Source: Undaria pinnatifida (taxonomy: Eukaryota > Sar > Phaeophyceae > Laminariales > Alariaceae). Taken from it: a DNA stretch of 64,000 nucleotides. The DNA is taken from assembly GCA_012845835.1 (NCBI GenBank), contig JABAKD010000016.1, forward strand, positions 20,751,196-20,815,195. Direction: 5' to 3'. This document shows, piece by piece, positions 41,878 through 55,134 of the stretch. The notes below the pieces were generated by a model that worked only from the letters and a program-made list of their open reading frames with translations, did no database searches and was not told where the DNA came from. Both the position numbers and the translations under genes were made by a program. The stretch's first letter is position 1, and every line of letters begins with the position of its first letter.

Positions 41878-42500
41878 TACATATGAAAGAGATACATATG
41901 GCGGAATACGGCAGGCGAGGAGATGTGGTCATGCAAGGTCACCACCATTGAGCACGAGATGGAGAAGTGCGAATCTTCCGTGTTTTGGAAGGAACGCTTG
42001 TCGTACCCGCGCTCAATTACGTTACTTCGTTAGTCATACTTCGGTTGACATAGGTTGGGAGGCGATCATGAAGACGGTATGTACGAAATACCCTACGTAA
42101 TAGGTTGGTAGTGTGGTCTAACTCAATTTTAACAAATCCGCCTGTACTTCCTTTTCACATTGTAGTTGGCTCAAGTGTACGATTTTACGCTCATGATTTT
42201 CACCGTGCCTATGTGGGGATCTGAGCTCGCCATTTCTAAGACAGAGATACATATTACAAATACAGCAAGCGAGGTGATGTGCGCATGCAATATCACCACT
42301 ATTGAACACGAGGGTGACTTTGCTTCATTAGGCATATGCTACTGCATTTGGTAGAGGTTGTCAGGCGATCATGCAGATGGCAGGTAGGCACGAAATACCC
42401 TGCGTAAAAGGTTGGTAGTGCGTCTGCCGCAGCGTTAACATATCTGTCTGTACTTCCTTCTCACGGGCATCTAGTGTACGTTTATACGCCCTGTTTTCTC
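41878..42500 (+). repeat. Two-copy tandem repeat, period about 300-355 bp
   Basis: Two blocks recur in order: AGAGATACATAT ... GCGAGG-GATGTG ... ATCACCAC-ATTGA-CACGAG (41886 and 42240), and GGCGATCATG-AGA-GG-A ... ACGAAATACCCT-CGTAA ... CTGTACTTCCTT (42061 and 42364). Short frames across it are not shared. Confidence 0.65.
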
Positions 42501-42559
42501 CCCACTGTCGTCGAAGATGTTGTGGTGCTGTAGATGTCGCGTCCACGTCTGGTGCTCTT

Positions 42560-43343
42560 GTTAGTGGTGCTCATGAAAACGTGCCCTAGCGTGCAGATGA
42601 TCGCTGAGTGGTGTTCTTTTCCTTTACGTCAAGCAAGGTAGTACATGCCAACGCAACCGCTTGCTTAAAAACGACAAATAAAATTCCTCACACGTGATAC
42701 ACAGGAGACGCGGCCCCGAGATCGTTTACTATACCGACGGTCAGGAACGGGTTATCGAGCGGCGCACTTGACTTCTCCTAACGCTCCTCACTCCACCTAA
42801 AACACTACGGGCATGCGTTAGACCCAGTTCGCTGATGCCCAAAAGCAATTGCAAAGGAGTTGATGTAGTGGGCGAATGCTATAGTGATTTGCGCTGCTGT
42901 GATTAACACCCGTATTTCGTTCTGTTTGTTCTAGCGTTCTTGATGAACCTGTTACTCGGCAACGAGCAGTTTTGACGCATTGTAGGTCTGTGTAAAGACT
43001 GCATGTAGACTATGTTTTGTTTCTCACTCGTAGGGACCTCAATTTGGAACCCAGGGTATATGGGTTCCATTTTTTGACTGGGTTTGGTATGTGAACGTAT
43101 ATGCGGTTTTAACGTTGTGATTTAAGGATTTTGTAACCACGTGGTTGTTGCTACACGTGTGTGTTTTAGTTGATGTTCTAGGTTTCGTTATCGTGTTGTT
43201 TTGGAGTGGTGGTTTCGAGGCCTGTTGTGCATATCTGCAAAACGTATTTGTGTACGCCAAGAAAACTGCTTCGAGGGGCTAAGAACGAAGTTGCGAGGGA
43301 CGTTTTGGCAATTTCAACGTTCCCCCCCGCGGATTTATTGTCA
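42560..43343. other. Unassigned DNA
   Basis: No gene, RNA or repeat recognised. It ends in a GC-rich CCCCCCCGCGG stretch before the microsatellite. Confidence 0.4.
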
Positions 43344-44144
<801 letters not shown>

Positions 44145-45829
44145 TGCAAAAGTCATCGAGCAAGAACGCCGCAAGGTCGTTGGAGCACCAGCCTGAACAG
44201 CAGAGGACGTACTCGTGCCCGTTGACATGGACTTCTGACCGCACGGAGCAAGAAGGGCGATATATTTTTGAGGGGGAAGAGGAGGAGAAAGAGCGAGTTT
44301 GTTTTTGGGAAGAGGTGGGAGACGACAAGCAATGAATGGTGGAACAACATGGTGGTAGCTGAGCTGATGGTGGTGGAAAAGCAGCAGCAGGAATCACAGC
44401 CGGCGGCCTGGCTTGACGAAGACGATGTTACCGGTGGAGAACAGCCGATATCGTCGCCACCGAGGGGAGTTTTATCGGGTACACACCCGACGTTCTCGTG
44501 TCGGGCCGTTATTGACGTTATGCACCGTCAGGCCGGCGATGCGCAACGTGGGCGGATATTTCAGACGGTGGCGCAGGAGGGTTGAGACCGTGAAGAAAGA
44601 CGGGAGAAGGATTGGGAGAGTCGGCGGCTTGGTGGTGGATTGGGGTTCAGCTTCTTCGCGGGGCCTGGGGAGGAGCATGGACGGCGGAGAAGGCGCTGTC
44701 TGCTGCGTGAGCGTCTACGTGAGAAAAGGAAGATCATCGTCTGCCGCAAGAGCACGTGTTCAAAAAGGCACGTATTGCTCTCATATTTTCTCTGTCTTAC
44801 AGATTCGGGGTTTGGTTCGGTTCTTGGTTTGGTACTGTATTAAAATTGGTATTATGAGGCAATTCTGTGTGCTCAATCCCAGTAGCTAGTAAGCATAATA
44901 CTGTTGAGCTCTTAAATCGGGCACTATTACTATGGTGGGGTTACATATATTTGAAGTTGGGATGCAAGAATGCAGTACCTGGTATGACATATGTGAAGTT
45001 GATATTTACTGATTGACGTACATTGCTGGTAGGATGCCTGATGAGAAATTCAATTTGAGAAAGGACATATTTGTCTTGAACCGGTAGAGTAGGTAGGTAT
45101 GTATGATGAATGCTGGCTTCCAGAGTTAGTTGAAGAATCACATGTCGTAATCATAGGTGTCCTGTAATTCCAACGCATGTTGAGAGCTTGGTATGGACAA
45201 AACCAGAGCGAAACTGATTGGACAAAATGTGGCTTGACTCCGGAGTGAAGGAGTTATATGTTCGCTGATTTTATTTGCTGGACAATGAAATAACAGTTGA
45301 ATGCGATGCCCTTCCGCTTTGTTTGAATTCGAGGATTCCACTTTCGAGTTTGTATTAATCTAGGATGTGATGAACATTACCGTGATAGGTTTCACGAGCA
45401 GGAGGGATGTAGGATTCACTCCGTGATGCAGGATTCACTCTGTGATGCAGGATTCACTATGTGCTGCATGGCATGCTATCAGTATCGAACTTGGGTCTAG
45501 GTGGGTCGTGTAGTGATGACTACAATGTATAGTGGTACATACCGACGACATATTTGCTGTGGGGGAGAAGGCAAGGTGTGACCCGTTTAACAGGGATTTG
45601 AATCAAATGGTCCTGGACAAAACTCTGGGAGAGTTGAATTAACAGTTATAGTTATACTCTATTCTTTTATTTTTGCTGGGGCATGTTGAAAACGGGAGTA
45701 GTATCTAAACTTCCACCAAAATTGTGCTTGATCACGGGTTTAGAAGCACATCAATTTGTGGGAACAATATTGATTGTTTTTGAGCATTGAATGATGAAAT
45801 TTGAGATTGTTATGTTGATTTCGGTATTA
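44145..45829. other. Mostly unassigned DNA; possible coding remainder up to 44585
   Basis: A frame from about 44268 to 44585 without ATG is GC-rich and charged. Beyond 44890 the DNA is AT-richer and I see nothing except the small tandem repeat at 45408. Confidence 0.3.
45408..45464 (+). repeat. Three 19-bp tandem units
   Basis: AGGATTCACT with its following CTGTGATGC occurs at 45411, 45430 and 45449, with one or two substitutions per unit. Confidence 0.85.
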
Positions 45830-46912
45830 ACAGCGAATCATCTATGCTGAGGATGGTGCTTTTTGTTGAGGATGAAAAACAGTCGGGAAAATTCCGAGCA
45901 ACAGCAGAAAAAAAAATTTCTCCGAGAAATATTCCAACGGCTGCGTGTTGGACACAGCACATTGTCAGTGTCGTCGTGAGATGCGTGGCTTGTGTTGTCC
46001 CACACACACCGCAAAACTCTGCTGCGATAAGGACTGGACCTCGATAGGGCACGGATGAGTACAGGGGGCGGGAAAAAAAGGTAGTGTGGGGGTCGGAGAA
46101 CAACACAACAACGAGCGGACGCATGCCGGAGTGAAAAAAAAATGCTCGTCTTGGTTGACGAGTCACGTCGGACAAGTTCTTGCTCTGCACCCGACCATAA
46201 CTAATACCTCGCCACATAGAAGCAAGTACCACCCTCACCAGTTGATACGCTCCTGCAAATTACACTACTCTACTGACGCGAAGAGGTTTGGAGACGATTG
46301 GTGCCCTACAGGGCTCGAGTAAGGAGGTGGTGTCGTGGGCTACTGTTGTTGTGTTGGGCGGACGTTCATGCAATCAACCCAGCACCCATGTCTCAAACCC
46401 TCACCGGAGATTGTTCTTGCTCCTCACCTCTACGGAAATCTCCCCACAGAGGCCAGCTCCACCCCAACCAGCAGACACACCATTGAGCCTCTACCGCCGC
46501 GGGAAGTTTTAGAGTCGATCGGATATCCAGGGCCCGAGTTAGGAAGTAGTGGTGCAGCCGACTGCTGTACGCACTTGTCGCATCGTGGTGCGGCGGAATT
46601 TTGATATTGTTCGGCCTGGCACACTCCCTCAAACCTCGATCGACATGTGCTGGTGCTTGTTCCTCACCGCTACCGAACTCTCCCCACAGAGGCCAGCACC
46701 ACTCCCAACAGTCGGTACGCCGTTCAAACTTCCTCAGTAGCACTTGTAGCGCGAGAAGGTTTGGGGTCGATTGGTTGTCTAGAGAGCGCTCAACTTAGGA
46801 GTGTGGTGCTGTCTACTGCTGTAAGCTGTGTCGAGGTAGGTGGCCGCCGATTTGTTTTTTCAAACCGTCATCCGTGTGTCTGGAACCTCGATCGAATTGT
46901 GCTTGTGCTTGC
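45830..46912 (+). repeat. Large inverted repeat, left arm (partner 50222-51312)
   Basis: The reverse complement of 50222-51312 matches with very few changes. The match stops at about 46912 and 45830. The spacer (46913-50221) holds arm 2 of the 2.15-kb duplication. Frames in this arm, such as 45810-46238 minus, reappear in the partner only because the DNA is nearly identical. Confidence 0.9.
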
Positions 46913-47050
46913 TGCTACGGTAATCTCCCAACAGAGGCCAGCACCACCCCAGTTGTTAGTCGGCATGCCTAGACTATGAAACTTGAAACTAATGCTGCTC
47001 GACTGCACGGGCGCGAGGAGGATTGGAGTCGATGGGTTGTTGTCTATGAC
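46222..47050 (+). repeat. Tandem repeat of about 240 bp within and beyond the left arm
   Basis: CACAGAGGCCAGC with following CAC-CC and, further on, GGTTTGG-GTCGATTGG recurs at 46445, 46685 and about 46930 (periods 240 and 245), with a decayed unit before. The third unit extends past the arm border, so the inverted duplication copied only part of an existing array. Confidence 0.75.
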
Positions 47051-47538
47051 TCGAATCATCCGAAGCACACATCTGGATGATGACTTGTTTCAGGTTCCCC
47101 GGCGGACCGCTAAGAATCGCATGTTCGCGAAGTGTTGGAAGATTAGTTTATTTTAACCCTCGAGACAAAACATTTGGGACATTCATTAAATAATTACCGA
47201 ATTTGGCCTGAAAACGAATCTCGTCTATTTCAATACTTCCAAGAATCAAATGTCGCTCGAACATCCGACCGACAATTGTTCTGAACATGAAACCTTCCAG
47301 AAGTTGACCCGTGAATTGTTTGAAACCCAAATTCGCCGAAACGGAGTCAACGCGGTACTTGATGGTCCGACGGACCTGTGATACAAATCATACTCAAAAA
47401 TAAACTGTCCTCCCTTTCACAGCACGCAGGCAGCGTCTGTCTGTCTATTTTATAAACAAAATTCCAGGACGTCAGCCGTGAGTTCGACGGATTTTAGGTT
47501 AATACTCATCTTTGCAAGCTGCGTTGTTGGTACTTGTA

Positions 47539-49679
47539 ATATATGCATATGTACCATTTTGATTTTTTTGCCTAGTCCGTCCCTTTTTCTCCGCCGGCGC
47601 AGAGTTTTTTTGTGTGCTTTCTTCTGCAATGCGATCAGACTACCCGTCGGTATATTATCAGCCGTGTGCCGGGCTCATGGGACGTCCGTGGCGCGAGCTA
47701 TGGCCGCGGAAAGCCGCCGAGACTGGCTCTATTTTGCGGGGTATGAGACGCTTCTGTCCCCGGGCAACCACACACTAGACGTATTTAAGCCTCGAGGTTA
47801 GGTCTTAAATACTTCCAACTGGAAGAGCTAGGCCATTCGATACTTCGACCTTAAACGCATAAAAAAAACACCATATGTCTAAAACTCGAAATAGTGGTCT
47901 CTTTCAGTACGCATAAAAAGAAAAGCCCAGGAAAGATCAAACTACTTGAAAATAGACTATGATATTTCTGCACTACTCCAGACGCAGATGGCAAGACGAG
48001 GATTTATGTCATGAGTCAGCACATGAGTGGGTGGAAACTTCGAGAAAGACCCTCCCCTGCCCATGCTGTGCGAGCTTGAACAAACGGCCAAAACAAATAA
48101 CTGGTGCCTGGCAAAAACATTGAGTGCTTCGTACTCCATACTCGCTTCAAATGTAGGATACCTCGCAGGCGTTTGCCGCCTTCGGTGTGCCTCAGTGTGG
48201 CAGTCAGTACAGCAGCACAGCAGGACTGGCCCTCAACCCGGTTCAATTTCCACCCTCGAAATGTAGGCATCCGCGGGAAAGAGGCAACAGGGTTGTAAAC
48301 TGCAGCAGCAGCTCCGGCCATGCGCTACGTCGGGCACAAAAACCAAACAAAAAAAATGTGTCATCGAAAAATGACAGCCTCTCAGGACGAAAGAGCAGGA
48401 GCACGAGCGCGCGACGAACTATGTCAGAGTCCCAGTTCTCTGACCGCAGAGAACGCCAGGGTAGGAGGAGTCTCGCGGGCGTTTTCCACCGGCTAGTTGT
48501 GCTGTAGTTGGGTTGGCTGTTGGGGTGCTGGTTGTCTGTGTGTTGTGCTGTGTTGTTTTGTTTTGTGGTGTGTTGTGTGTGCGCTCGATCCTCGTGAATG
48601 AACAAGGACTCCTTTTCAAGTAACAGTACGTAGAGGCATGCCGCTCCACGAGAGTGGGTCGCCTCTGACCACCGCCAACGTTTCTGATGGTGTTGTACAC
48701 GCAGGTTGATTAACCCGGGTTGGGGATACACCAAGCGGCTTGCTAGGTTGAGCGTTGCAATTACTGCGTGGGTGTTGTGCTGTGCTGCTGCTGCAGAGTG
48801 TCTGATGTTTCCTCGAGCTTTTGTCGTCTGAAATGCTGTTGTTTGCTGGAAAATACTCGGAAAATTGCTTCAAATATGCACTTGGGCCAAAATGTGCCCA
48901 AGTGCATATTTTGGGAAAATCCACATCTCACCGTGGTCTGCCGTGGTCGTTAGGTCGATAAAAAAGACCTATTTTTTAGACATTTAAAACACGATAGGGC
49001 TTAATTTGGTTTAGAGCCAAAAATATAGGCATATTGTCAGGCTTAAATACGTCTACTACACACATGGTGGAACTTTAGTCCTCGCACGTACATCGGGGTG
49101 GCATCAAAATGTATTTGCGAGAGAATTTTCCCGCACTGCTAGACGCGGGCGCGGTGTATATGTACCCGCTGCAACGACGTGAACTATGTCATTACTGTGA
49201 GTTTTCTCTCACAATTGACACGGTGGTTACCATACAGCAGTAGCGAAACCTGTATAAGGAGATATAAAAATTCAAGCAAAAGTAACGATGTGCACACAAC
49301 AGACCATATCGGCAACAAACATCGGTATAAACTGTTTAACTGTTTAAGCGCGCGGGGAAAAATACTGGACACAGAAAACAAACAACAAATTGACACCAAT
49401 GATTCCTCTAACAGCAGCGACAGCAGTACAAACGTAGAATTAATTGCTGCCACGCAGTTATACGGAGTGGACTTTCGAATAACTTATCACACCGAGCCTC
49501 AGCAATATCCCAACCCTCCTCCTCCAAATGTCCGTGATATCTTATATTATCCACATTCTTTCCACTACGCATCCCTCCGATATACACCTTCTGCATAAAT
49601 ACTTCATCATCAGTTGTAGCCATTCGACTTGCGTCGCCCCCGGGACGCACGTGTCCACCTCCCGAAGGGGAACCTTGTA
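47539..49679 (-). repeat. 2.15-kb inverted duplication, arm 2 (partner 30919-33072)
   Basis: Same unit as 30919-33072 in opposite orientation, with the 16-bp hairpin at 48872-48887 and 48896-48911. It lies in the loop of the 1.09-kb inverted repeat. Confidence 0.9.
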
Positions 49680-50221
49680 CAATATACATTAGTTTTTATG
49701 TAGAGGGTCGTATTTTTGGTCCACTATAATGGTAAGTGTTGGTATTTTCACTTTGGTTGGGGACATGCCGTTTGGAAGTGCTTTCTTGTTGACCACACCC
49801 CATACCCACCACTCTATGTCAGTGCGGTTCATCCAGAGTCTGAGAGGAACAGGCAGTAAGAGGGGAGAGACAGGCTCAATCATTGATGACCCGCGGCCGT
49901 CGTCTCTTGTATTTTGCGTTTCCGCCACGACAGCAGCGTACCTTGTCTGCTGTGCCAAGTACTTCGTACATCGCTTTCAATCAATGACCACCTGCTGTGC
50001 TGTATTGTACGAAGTATAGTCTAGTCTTATACGTTTGCTTCTTTTGCTGTTGACCACAGCAAGGCAACTAACAGAAAGGAGCCTTTGCACTGCCAAGAGC
50101 GAGCGAACTAGATAAACGCTCCCGGGCCACAGCCTACATATACTGCTTCTGTAGCTACAGCAGCAGCAGCGGCAGCAGCAGTAACGGCAGCAGCATTGCT
50201 GCTTCTCTGCTAGAGAGGTAA
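49680..50221. other. Unassigned spacer DNA
   Basis: Contains a GCAGCAGC-rich stretch at 50158-50200. Frames at 49729-50019 plus and 49977-50309 minus overlap and have no domain. Confidence 0.4.
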
Positions 50222-51312
50222 GGAGCAAGCACAAGCACAATTCGATCGAGGTTCCAGACACACGGATGACGGTTTGAAAAAACAAATCGGCAGCCCCGTA
50301 CTTCGACACAGCTTACGGCAGAAGACAGCACCACACTCCTACGTTGAGCCCTCTCTAGACAACCAATCGACCCCAAACCTTCTCATGCTACAAGTACTTC
50401 TGAGGAAGTTTGAACGGCGTACCGACTGTTGGGAGTGGTGCTGGCCTCTGTGGGGAGAGTTTGGTAGCGGTGAGGAGCAAGCACCAGCACATGTCGATCG
50501 AGGTTTGAGGGAGTGTGCCAGGCCGAACAATATCAAAATTCCGCCGCACCACGATGCGACAAGTGCGTACAGCAGTCGGCTGCACCACTACTTTCTAACT
50601 CGGGCCCTGGATATCCGATCGACTCTAAAACTTCCCGCGGCGGTAGAGTAATGTGAGGCTCAATGGTGTGTCTGCTGGTTGGGGTGGAGCTGGCCTCTGT
50701 GGGGAGATTTCCGTAGAGGTGAGGAGCAAGAACAATCTCCGGTGAGGGTTTGAGACATGGGTGCTGGGTTGATTGCATGAACGTCCGTTCAACACAACAA
50801 CAGTAGCCCACGACACCACCTCCTTACTCGAGCCCTGTAGGGCACCAATCGTCTCCAAACCTCTTCGCGTCAGTAGAGTAGTGTAATTTGCAGGAGCGTA
50901 TCAACTGGTGAGGGTGGTACTTGCTTCTATGTGGCGAGGTATTAGTTATGGTCGGGTGCAGAGCAAGAACTTGTCCGACGTGACTCGTCAACCAAGACGA
51001 GCATTTTTTTTTCACTCCGGCATGCGTCCGCTCGTTGTTGTGTTGTTCTCCGACCCCCACACTACCTTTTTTTCCCGCCCCCTGTACTCATCCGTGCCCT
51101 ATCGAGGTCCAGTCCTTATCGCAGCAGAGTCGTGCGGTGTGTGTGGGACAACACAAGCCACGCATCTCACGGCGACACTGACAGTGTGCTGTGTCCAACA
51201 CGCAGCCGTTGGAATATTTCTCGGAGAAAATGTTTTTTCTGCTGTTGCTCGGAATTTTCCCGACTGTTTTTCATCCTCAACAAAAGCACCATCCTCAGCA
51301 TAGATTATTCGC
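50222..51312 (-). repeat. Large inverted repeat, right arm (partner 45830-46912)
   Basis: Matches the left arm reversed, including its roughly 240 bp tandem units. An ATGTGAGGC insertion of about nine bases near 50650 is one of the few differences. Confidence 0.9.
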
Positions 51313-51326
51313 TGTTTTATTGAAAA

Positions 51327-51515
51327 TTCGGTTGATGGAGGATTTGGGAGTATAATAATTTGGGGGAACAAAATAGGTTGTTTCTGAGTATTGAATGATG
51401 AAATTTGATATTTTTAACTTGTTTTTGGTTTTAACATTTCGATTGATGGTGGACTTGGAGTATATTAATTTTGGGGAATAATATTGGTTGTTTTTGAGTA
51501 TTGAATTTAGCTTAG
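51327..51515 (+). repeat. Two-copy tandem repeat, about 110 bp, shared with 45700-45830
   Basis: GTTGATGGAGGATTTGG ... GGGGAACAA-AT-GGTTGTTT-TGAGTATTGAAT recurs at about 51327 and 51437. A related stretch in the same orientation lies outside the left arm at 45760-45810. The inverted arms therefore sit between direct copies of this sequence. Confidence 0.6.
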
Positions 51516-51539
51516 CGGTTTGAATGGGCGTTATCATGA

Positions 51540-51690
51540 CTGTGTTACAAGCAGGGGGAATGTTGTTTAGTTCTGGTATCAAAGCCTGATTGGGATATTA
51601 TTTGTGGTTTGTGAAACCGTAACGCATCTGAGGAGATGCGGCGGAACCAGGTTGGTTCCCAGAGAGATAAACATTTATATTTGCATATTA
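51540..51690 (+). repeat. Short piece related to 22014-22100
   Basis: GATTGG-ATATTATTTGTGGTTTG then AAC-GCATCTGAGGAGATGCGGCGGAACC matches GATTGGTATC-TTTTTTGTGGTTTG and CGTATCTGTGGAGATGCCGCGGAACC. Function unknown. Confidence 0.5.
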
Positions 51691-52733
51691 TTTGTGACCT
51701 AAACCTCCTAAAAAATCTCCCCCCCCCGCCCCCTTCCCTTCTCGCTCTCCCTTGCTCAAACGCCCCACCTAATATCGAAATCCGCCAGATTAACAAATAC
51801 TTTACGCACTGGATATCACCTCGTTATCTTTCTAGAGCCATCCATGCCGCTGCTTCCCCCCCCCCCCCCCCCCCCCCCCGCCCCGAACGCCCCCTTCTTC
51901 TCCACCACCCGCACCATCTCCTAGACCTAGCACCACATGTATAACGAACCCCTACATTTATGCCACCTAAAGCCCCTCCCTCCCCGCCCCCACCCCCAAC
52001 CCCCCCCCTCCCCCCCCGCCCCCACCCCCAACCTCCCCAACCCCCCCACCCCATCCCACCCCCACCCCCTCGAACACTCCGCCCTCTATCTACTCACTGA
52101 TTGTACGACTTACCCCATGATATACATACATACATGACAAACTGATGCATTCTTTCTAAAACCGTCACATTTATTCCATCAAAATAATGTAAAGTTTCCA
52201 CGCACAGATTAAGCTGCCCCACCCGCCCCACCCCCGCCCCAACCCCGCCCCCATGACGAACTGATGCATTTTGTTTTTTCTTCTTTTTTTTGCCCAAAAC
52301 CGCCATATATATATGGATTTATTGCTTCCACGCACAAGTTGCCCGCCCGTCCGACCCCCCCCCCCCATTCCCCCACCCCCCCTGCAACCCTGCTCGCTTT
52401 AGATCAAAACCAGGCCCCCACGTCCTTCAAAACTCCGCCCTCCCCCTCATCGGTTATTCGACTTACAGGATTCACTTGATAAACGGATATATTTCCCTCC
52501 ACAGCCGTCAGAACTTGTCCCTCAAAGAAACGGGTATTATTATAGTTTCCGCGCACAGACTGACTAACATTACCCTGTTGACCCCGATAGCTACACTGTA
52601 GTTGTAAGGGGAGGCGCCGACCTATATCCTTAATGAATGAGGACACACAACCCGTAATACGCGCGATCGGAGTATCACACACAGCTTGCAAAGATGAGTT
52701 TCGACCAATCTTCGATCTCACAGCTGGAGTGTA
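51690..52733 (-). repeat. TACACTCC-headed, G-rich element, unit 2
   Basis: Minus-strand copy of the 29240-30389 element. The head is at 52733, then the modules (AAACTTTACATTATTTTGATGG side near 52200, others near 52330) between C/G runs, then the tail GAGCAAGGGAGAGCGAGAAG and GGTTTAGGTCACAAATAATA at about 51695. Confidence 0.7.
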
Positions 52734-52739
52734 TTTTTA

Positions 52740-53340
52740 TTTTCTACAATAAAAATGTATGTGGTCTCCAATCTCTCATGACTGGGGCCACCACGTGGCT
52801 CGGGAGGAAAAGCTCCGCAGCCGCACTTCGAAACACTACTCTACTTCTCTTCCCAGCCCGATGGCTCTTTGGATTACGTGACTTCTGTTCCGTGAGTGAG
52901 CCAGCCATGGACCTACCACCCGTGTACGTGGATGGTCAAATATCAGTAACAACACTCACAGTGAGTGGGGTACGCAAATGAACAACCATACAAATATGTT
53001 TTGCAGTTTGGTAATTTATTATCACCGACTTCGTAAGAGCGATCTCCGGAGCTATTTCCTCTCCACGTGCTACAGTTAGTAGTACTCAGAAGAACTCTAA
53101 CAACTGGTTCAAACCTACTAACTAAGCTCGCAATTATTTACCAGGTCGTTATTCGACGGGTCATTCGCATCATCATGTACGTTATCTAGGGATTTTTTAC
53201 GGATTTGTTTTGTTTTGTGTATGAAGGGGGTCCGTTTTGAATTTTACTTCTAAATAAATTTGTATCCCCGTCTTCCCGCCTTCGTTCCCGGCCGCAGGAA
53301 ACCTTTCGCAGGTGTCGTAGTATATACATGGGTGTACAAA
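52740..53340. other. Unassigned DNA with a SINE-like tail piece
   Basis: 53018-53070 (CACCGACTTCGTAAGAGCGA, TCTCCGGAGCTATTTCCTCTCC) belongs to the tRNA-headed repeat group. The frame at 52694-52981 begins inside the preceding element's head and is not supported as a gene. Confidence 0.4.
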
Positions 53341-53343
53341 AAT

Positions 53344-53740
53344 CACGTCATCGCTCACGCGTTATTTACAGTAGGTGTTTCTTTTCGTAGGTTGTCCATC
53401 GTTGTTGTGCGTTGTTGTTGGCGCGTACCCAATAGACTAAATATTTCATCAGATATTATTTTTTTATGTGCGTTTTCACCCGACCAAGTTATACACATTC
53501 TTCACTTACTTGTACAGCACCTCCTGATAATTTTTACGAAAAGCACGTCATCGCTCACGCGTTATTTATTTATTTATTTTCGTAGGTTGTCCATCGTTGT
53601 CGTACGTTCGTTGTTGTTGGCGCGTACCCAATAAATATGTCATCAGTAATATTTTTCCATGTATATTCGTATTCACCTGACAAAGTTATACACATTCTTC
53701 ACTCGTACAACTCCTCCTCCTGACGATTTTGAGCTTATAT
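53344..53740 (+). repeat. Two-copy tandem repeat, period 200 bp
   Basis: CACGTCATCGCTCACGCGTT starts at 53344 and 53544. Both units continue with CGTAGGTTGTCCATCGTTGT, TTGTTGGCGCGTACCCAATA and AGTTATACACATTCTTCACT. The second unit has extra TTTA units and scattered substitutions. Confidence 0.9.
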
Positions 53741-53864
53741 AAGGTTGATTGACGTGCAGACCAAGCACGCTCGAAATGAGAAACATTTGAACAGAAATAA
53801 ACGCAATAATACAAAGGGCGAATTAGAACGCTCTGCTACTGACTGGTATTATATCACGCAATCA

Positions 53865-54610
53865 AGCCCTGCAGACGTCAAGCAACACAAACGCTCGAGA
53901 GCATACCACCAAAAAAATGTAAAACTTTAGCAACTACCTACCGTTCAGAAATGATGCCAATTTTGGAAATTATCCAGACGCTGCAGACGGTAACAGTTAA
54001 CATAAGATAGAGCGAAAGTCGCAAGATAAACCTATCAAAATACAATATTTTGGCAGCTTCTCCCATGTCTCGTTCAGCATCCATCCGCGTTCACGTCAAG
54101 GTGCCCAATAAATATGGAAAGGCGAGGGAGGTTGGAGCCGCCCCCCGAAGAGTTTTACGCGTTGGAGCCGCCCCCCGAAGACGTTTACGTGTTAGAGCTG
54201 CCCCCCGAAGACATTCACGTTTTTCATTCATCCAAGCCCTGCAGACGTCAAGTGAAACCAACTCTCGTGAGTATGCCACCGCAAAATTCAAAACATTTCA
54301 ATAGCAACTAAGTACCGTTTGGAAATGATGCCAATTTTGTAAATCATTCAGGCGCTGCAGACGTGAAGATATAACCAAAATCTCCGGAATTCCTCCTCAA
54401 CGTGCGATACGTTTTTCGACATGCGATACTTTTGCAAATACTCGCTTGTCTCGATCGGCATCCGTCCGCGTTCACGTCGATGTGCGGAACGGACACGGCA
54501 GGGCGAGGGGCGTTGGAGCCACCCCCGAAGCCGGCGCTCGGACGAAGCTATTTGACCGAGAATTCCAGTTGTGCGAATCGCATGCTGAGGCCGAGGCGAA
54601 AAAATATTCC
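53865..54610 (+). repeat. Dispersed duplication, copy 2, with three 30-bp tandem units
   Basis: 54045-54610 matches 39090-39610. The block AGCCCTGCAGACGTCAAG ... GATGCCAATTTTG ... GCTGCAGACG occurs twice here (53870-54000 and 54235-54365). At 54131-54220 a 30-bp unit, GTTGGAGCCGCCCCCCGAAG plus ten bases, occurs exactly three times. Read from the ATG at 54114, the units give LEPPPEEFYA, LEPPPEDVYV and LELPPEDIHV. The single unit in copy 1 (39180-39210) reads PPPEDVFH in the matching frame. Confidence 0.7.
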
Positions 54611-54769
54611 CGACCAAATCCCTGAAAAATAAAATGATCGTATAGACTAGATATATTTCTTTGTGGTTTTCAATTTCTGGGCAAGATGAATGCTAGCAAT
54701 CAATGGTACTTATGTTATTATGATGTTGTGTCATTTTCAGGGTTCTCCACACTTATCCGGCTGTGCAAG

Positions 54770-55130
54770 GTAGGTGCGGGTTTTTCAAATCAATGTGCAC
54801 GGTGCGGGGTTTTCAAATCGATAGTCCTACGGTCCTGTTCGGTGCGGTTTTATGAAAGTGGAAATCTCACGGTCCTGTTCGGTGCGGTTTGAAGAAAGTG
54901 GAAATCCTACGGTGCGGTTTGGTGCGGTTGTGTAAATGGATTTACAAATCCTACGATGCGGTTCTGTTTTTTTCACGTATCATACGGTGCGGTTCAGTGG
55001 GGTGTTCAGAAATAAGGACTCCAACGTTGCGGGTGGGTGCGGTTTACATATTTGGCAAACCTTACAGTGCGGGTAGGTGCCTGAGTAAATCCTACGGTGC
55101 TGTTCGGTGCGGCTCCCCGTTGAACAGTTG
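54770..55130 (+). repeat. Degenerate GGTGCGGTTCGGTGCGG repeat, block 1
   Basis: Units of about 40-60 bp built of AAATCCTACGGTGCGGTTCG and GTGCGGTTT with T-rich linkers. A second, separate block is at 58350-58540. Open frames across it have no domain. Confidence 0.75.
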
Positions 55131-55134
55131 CTGC

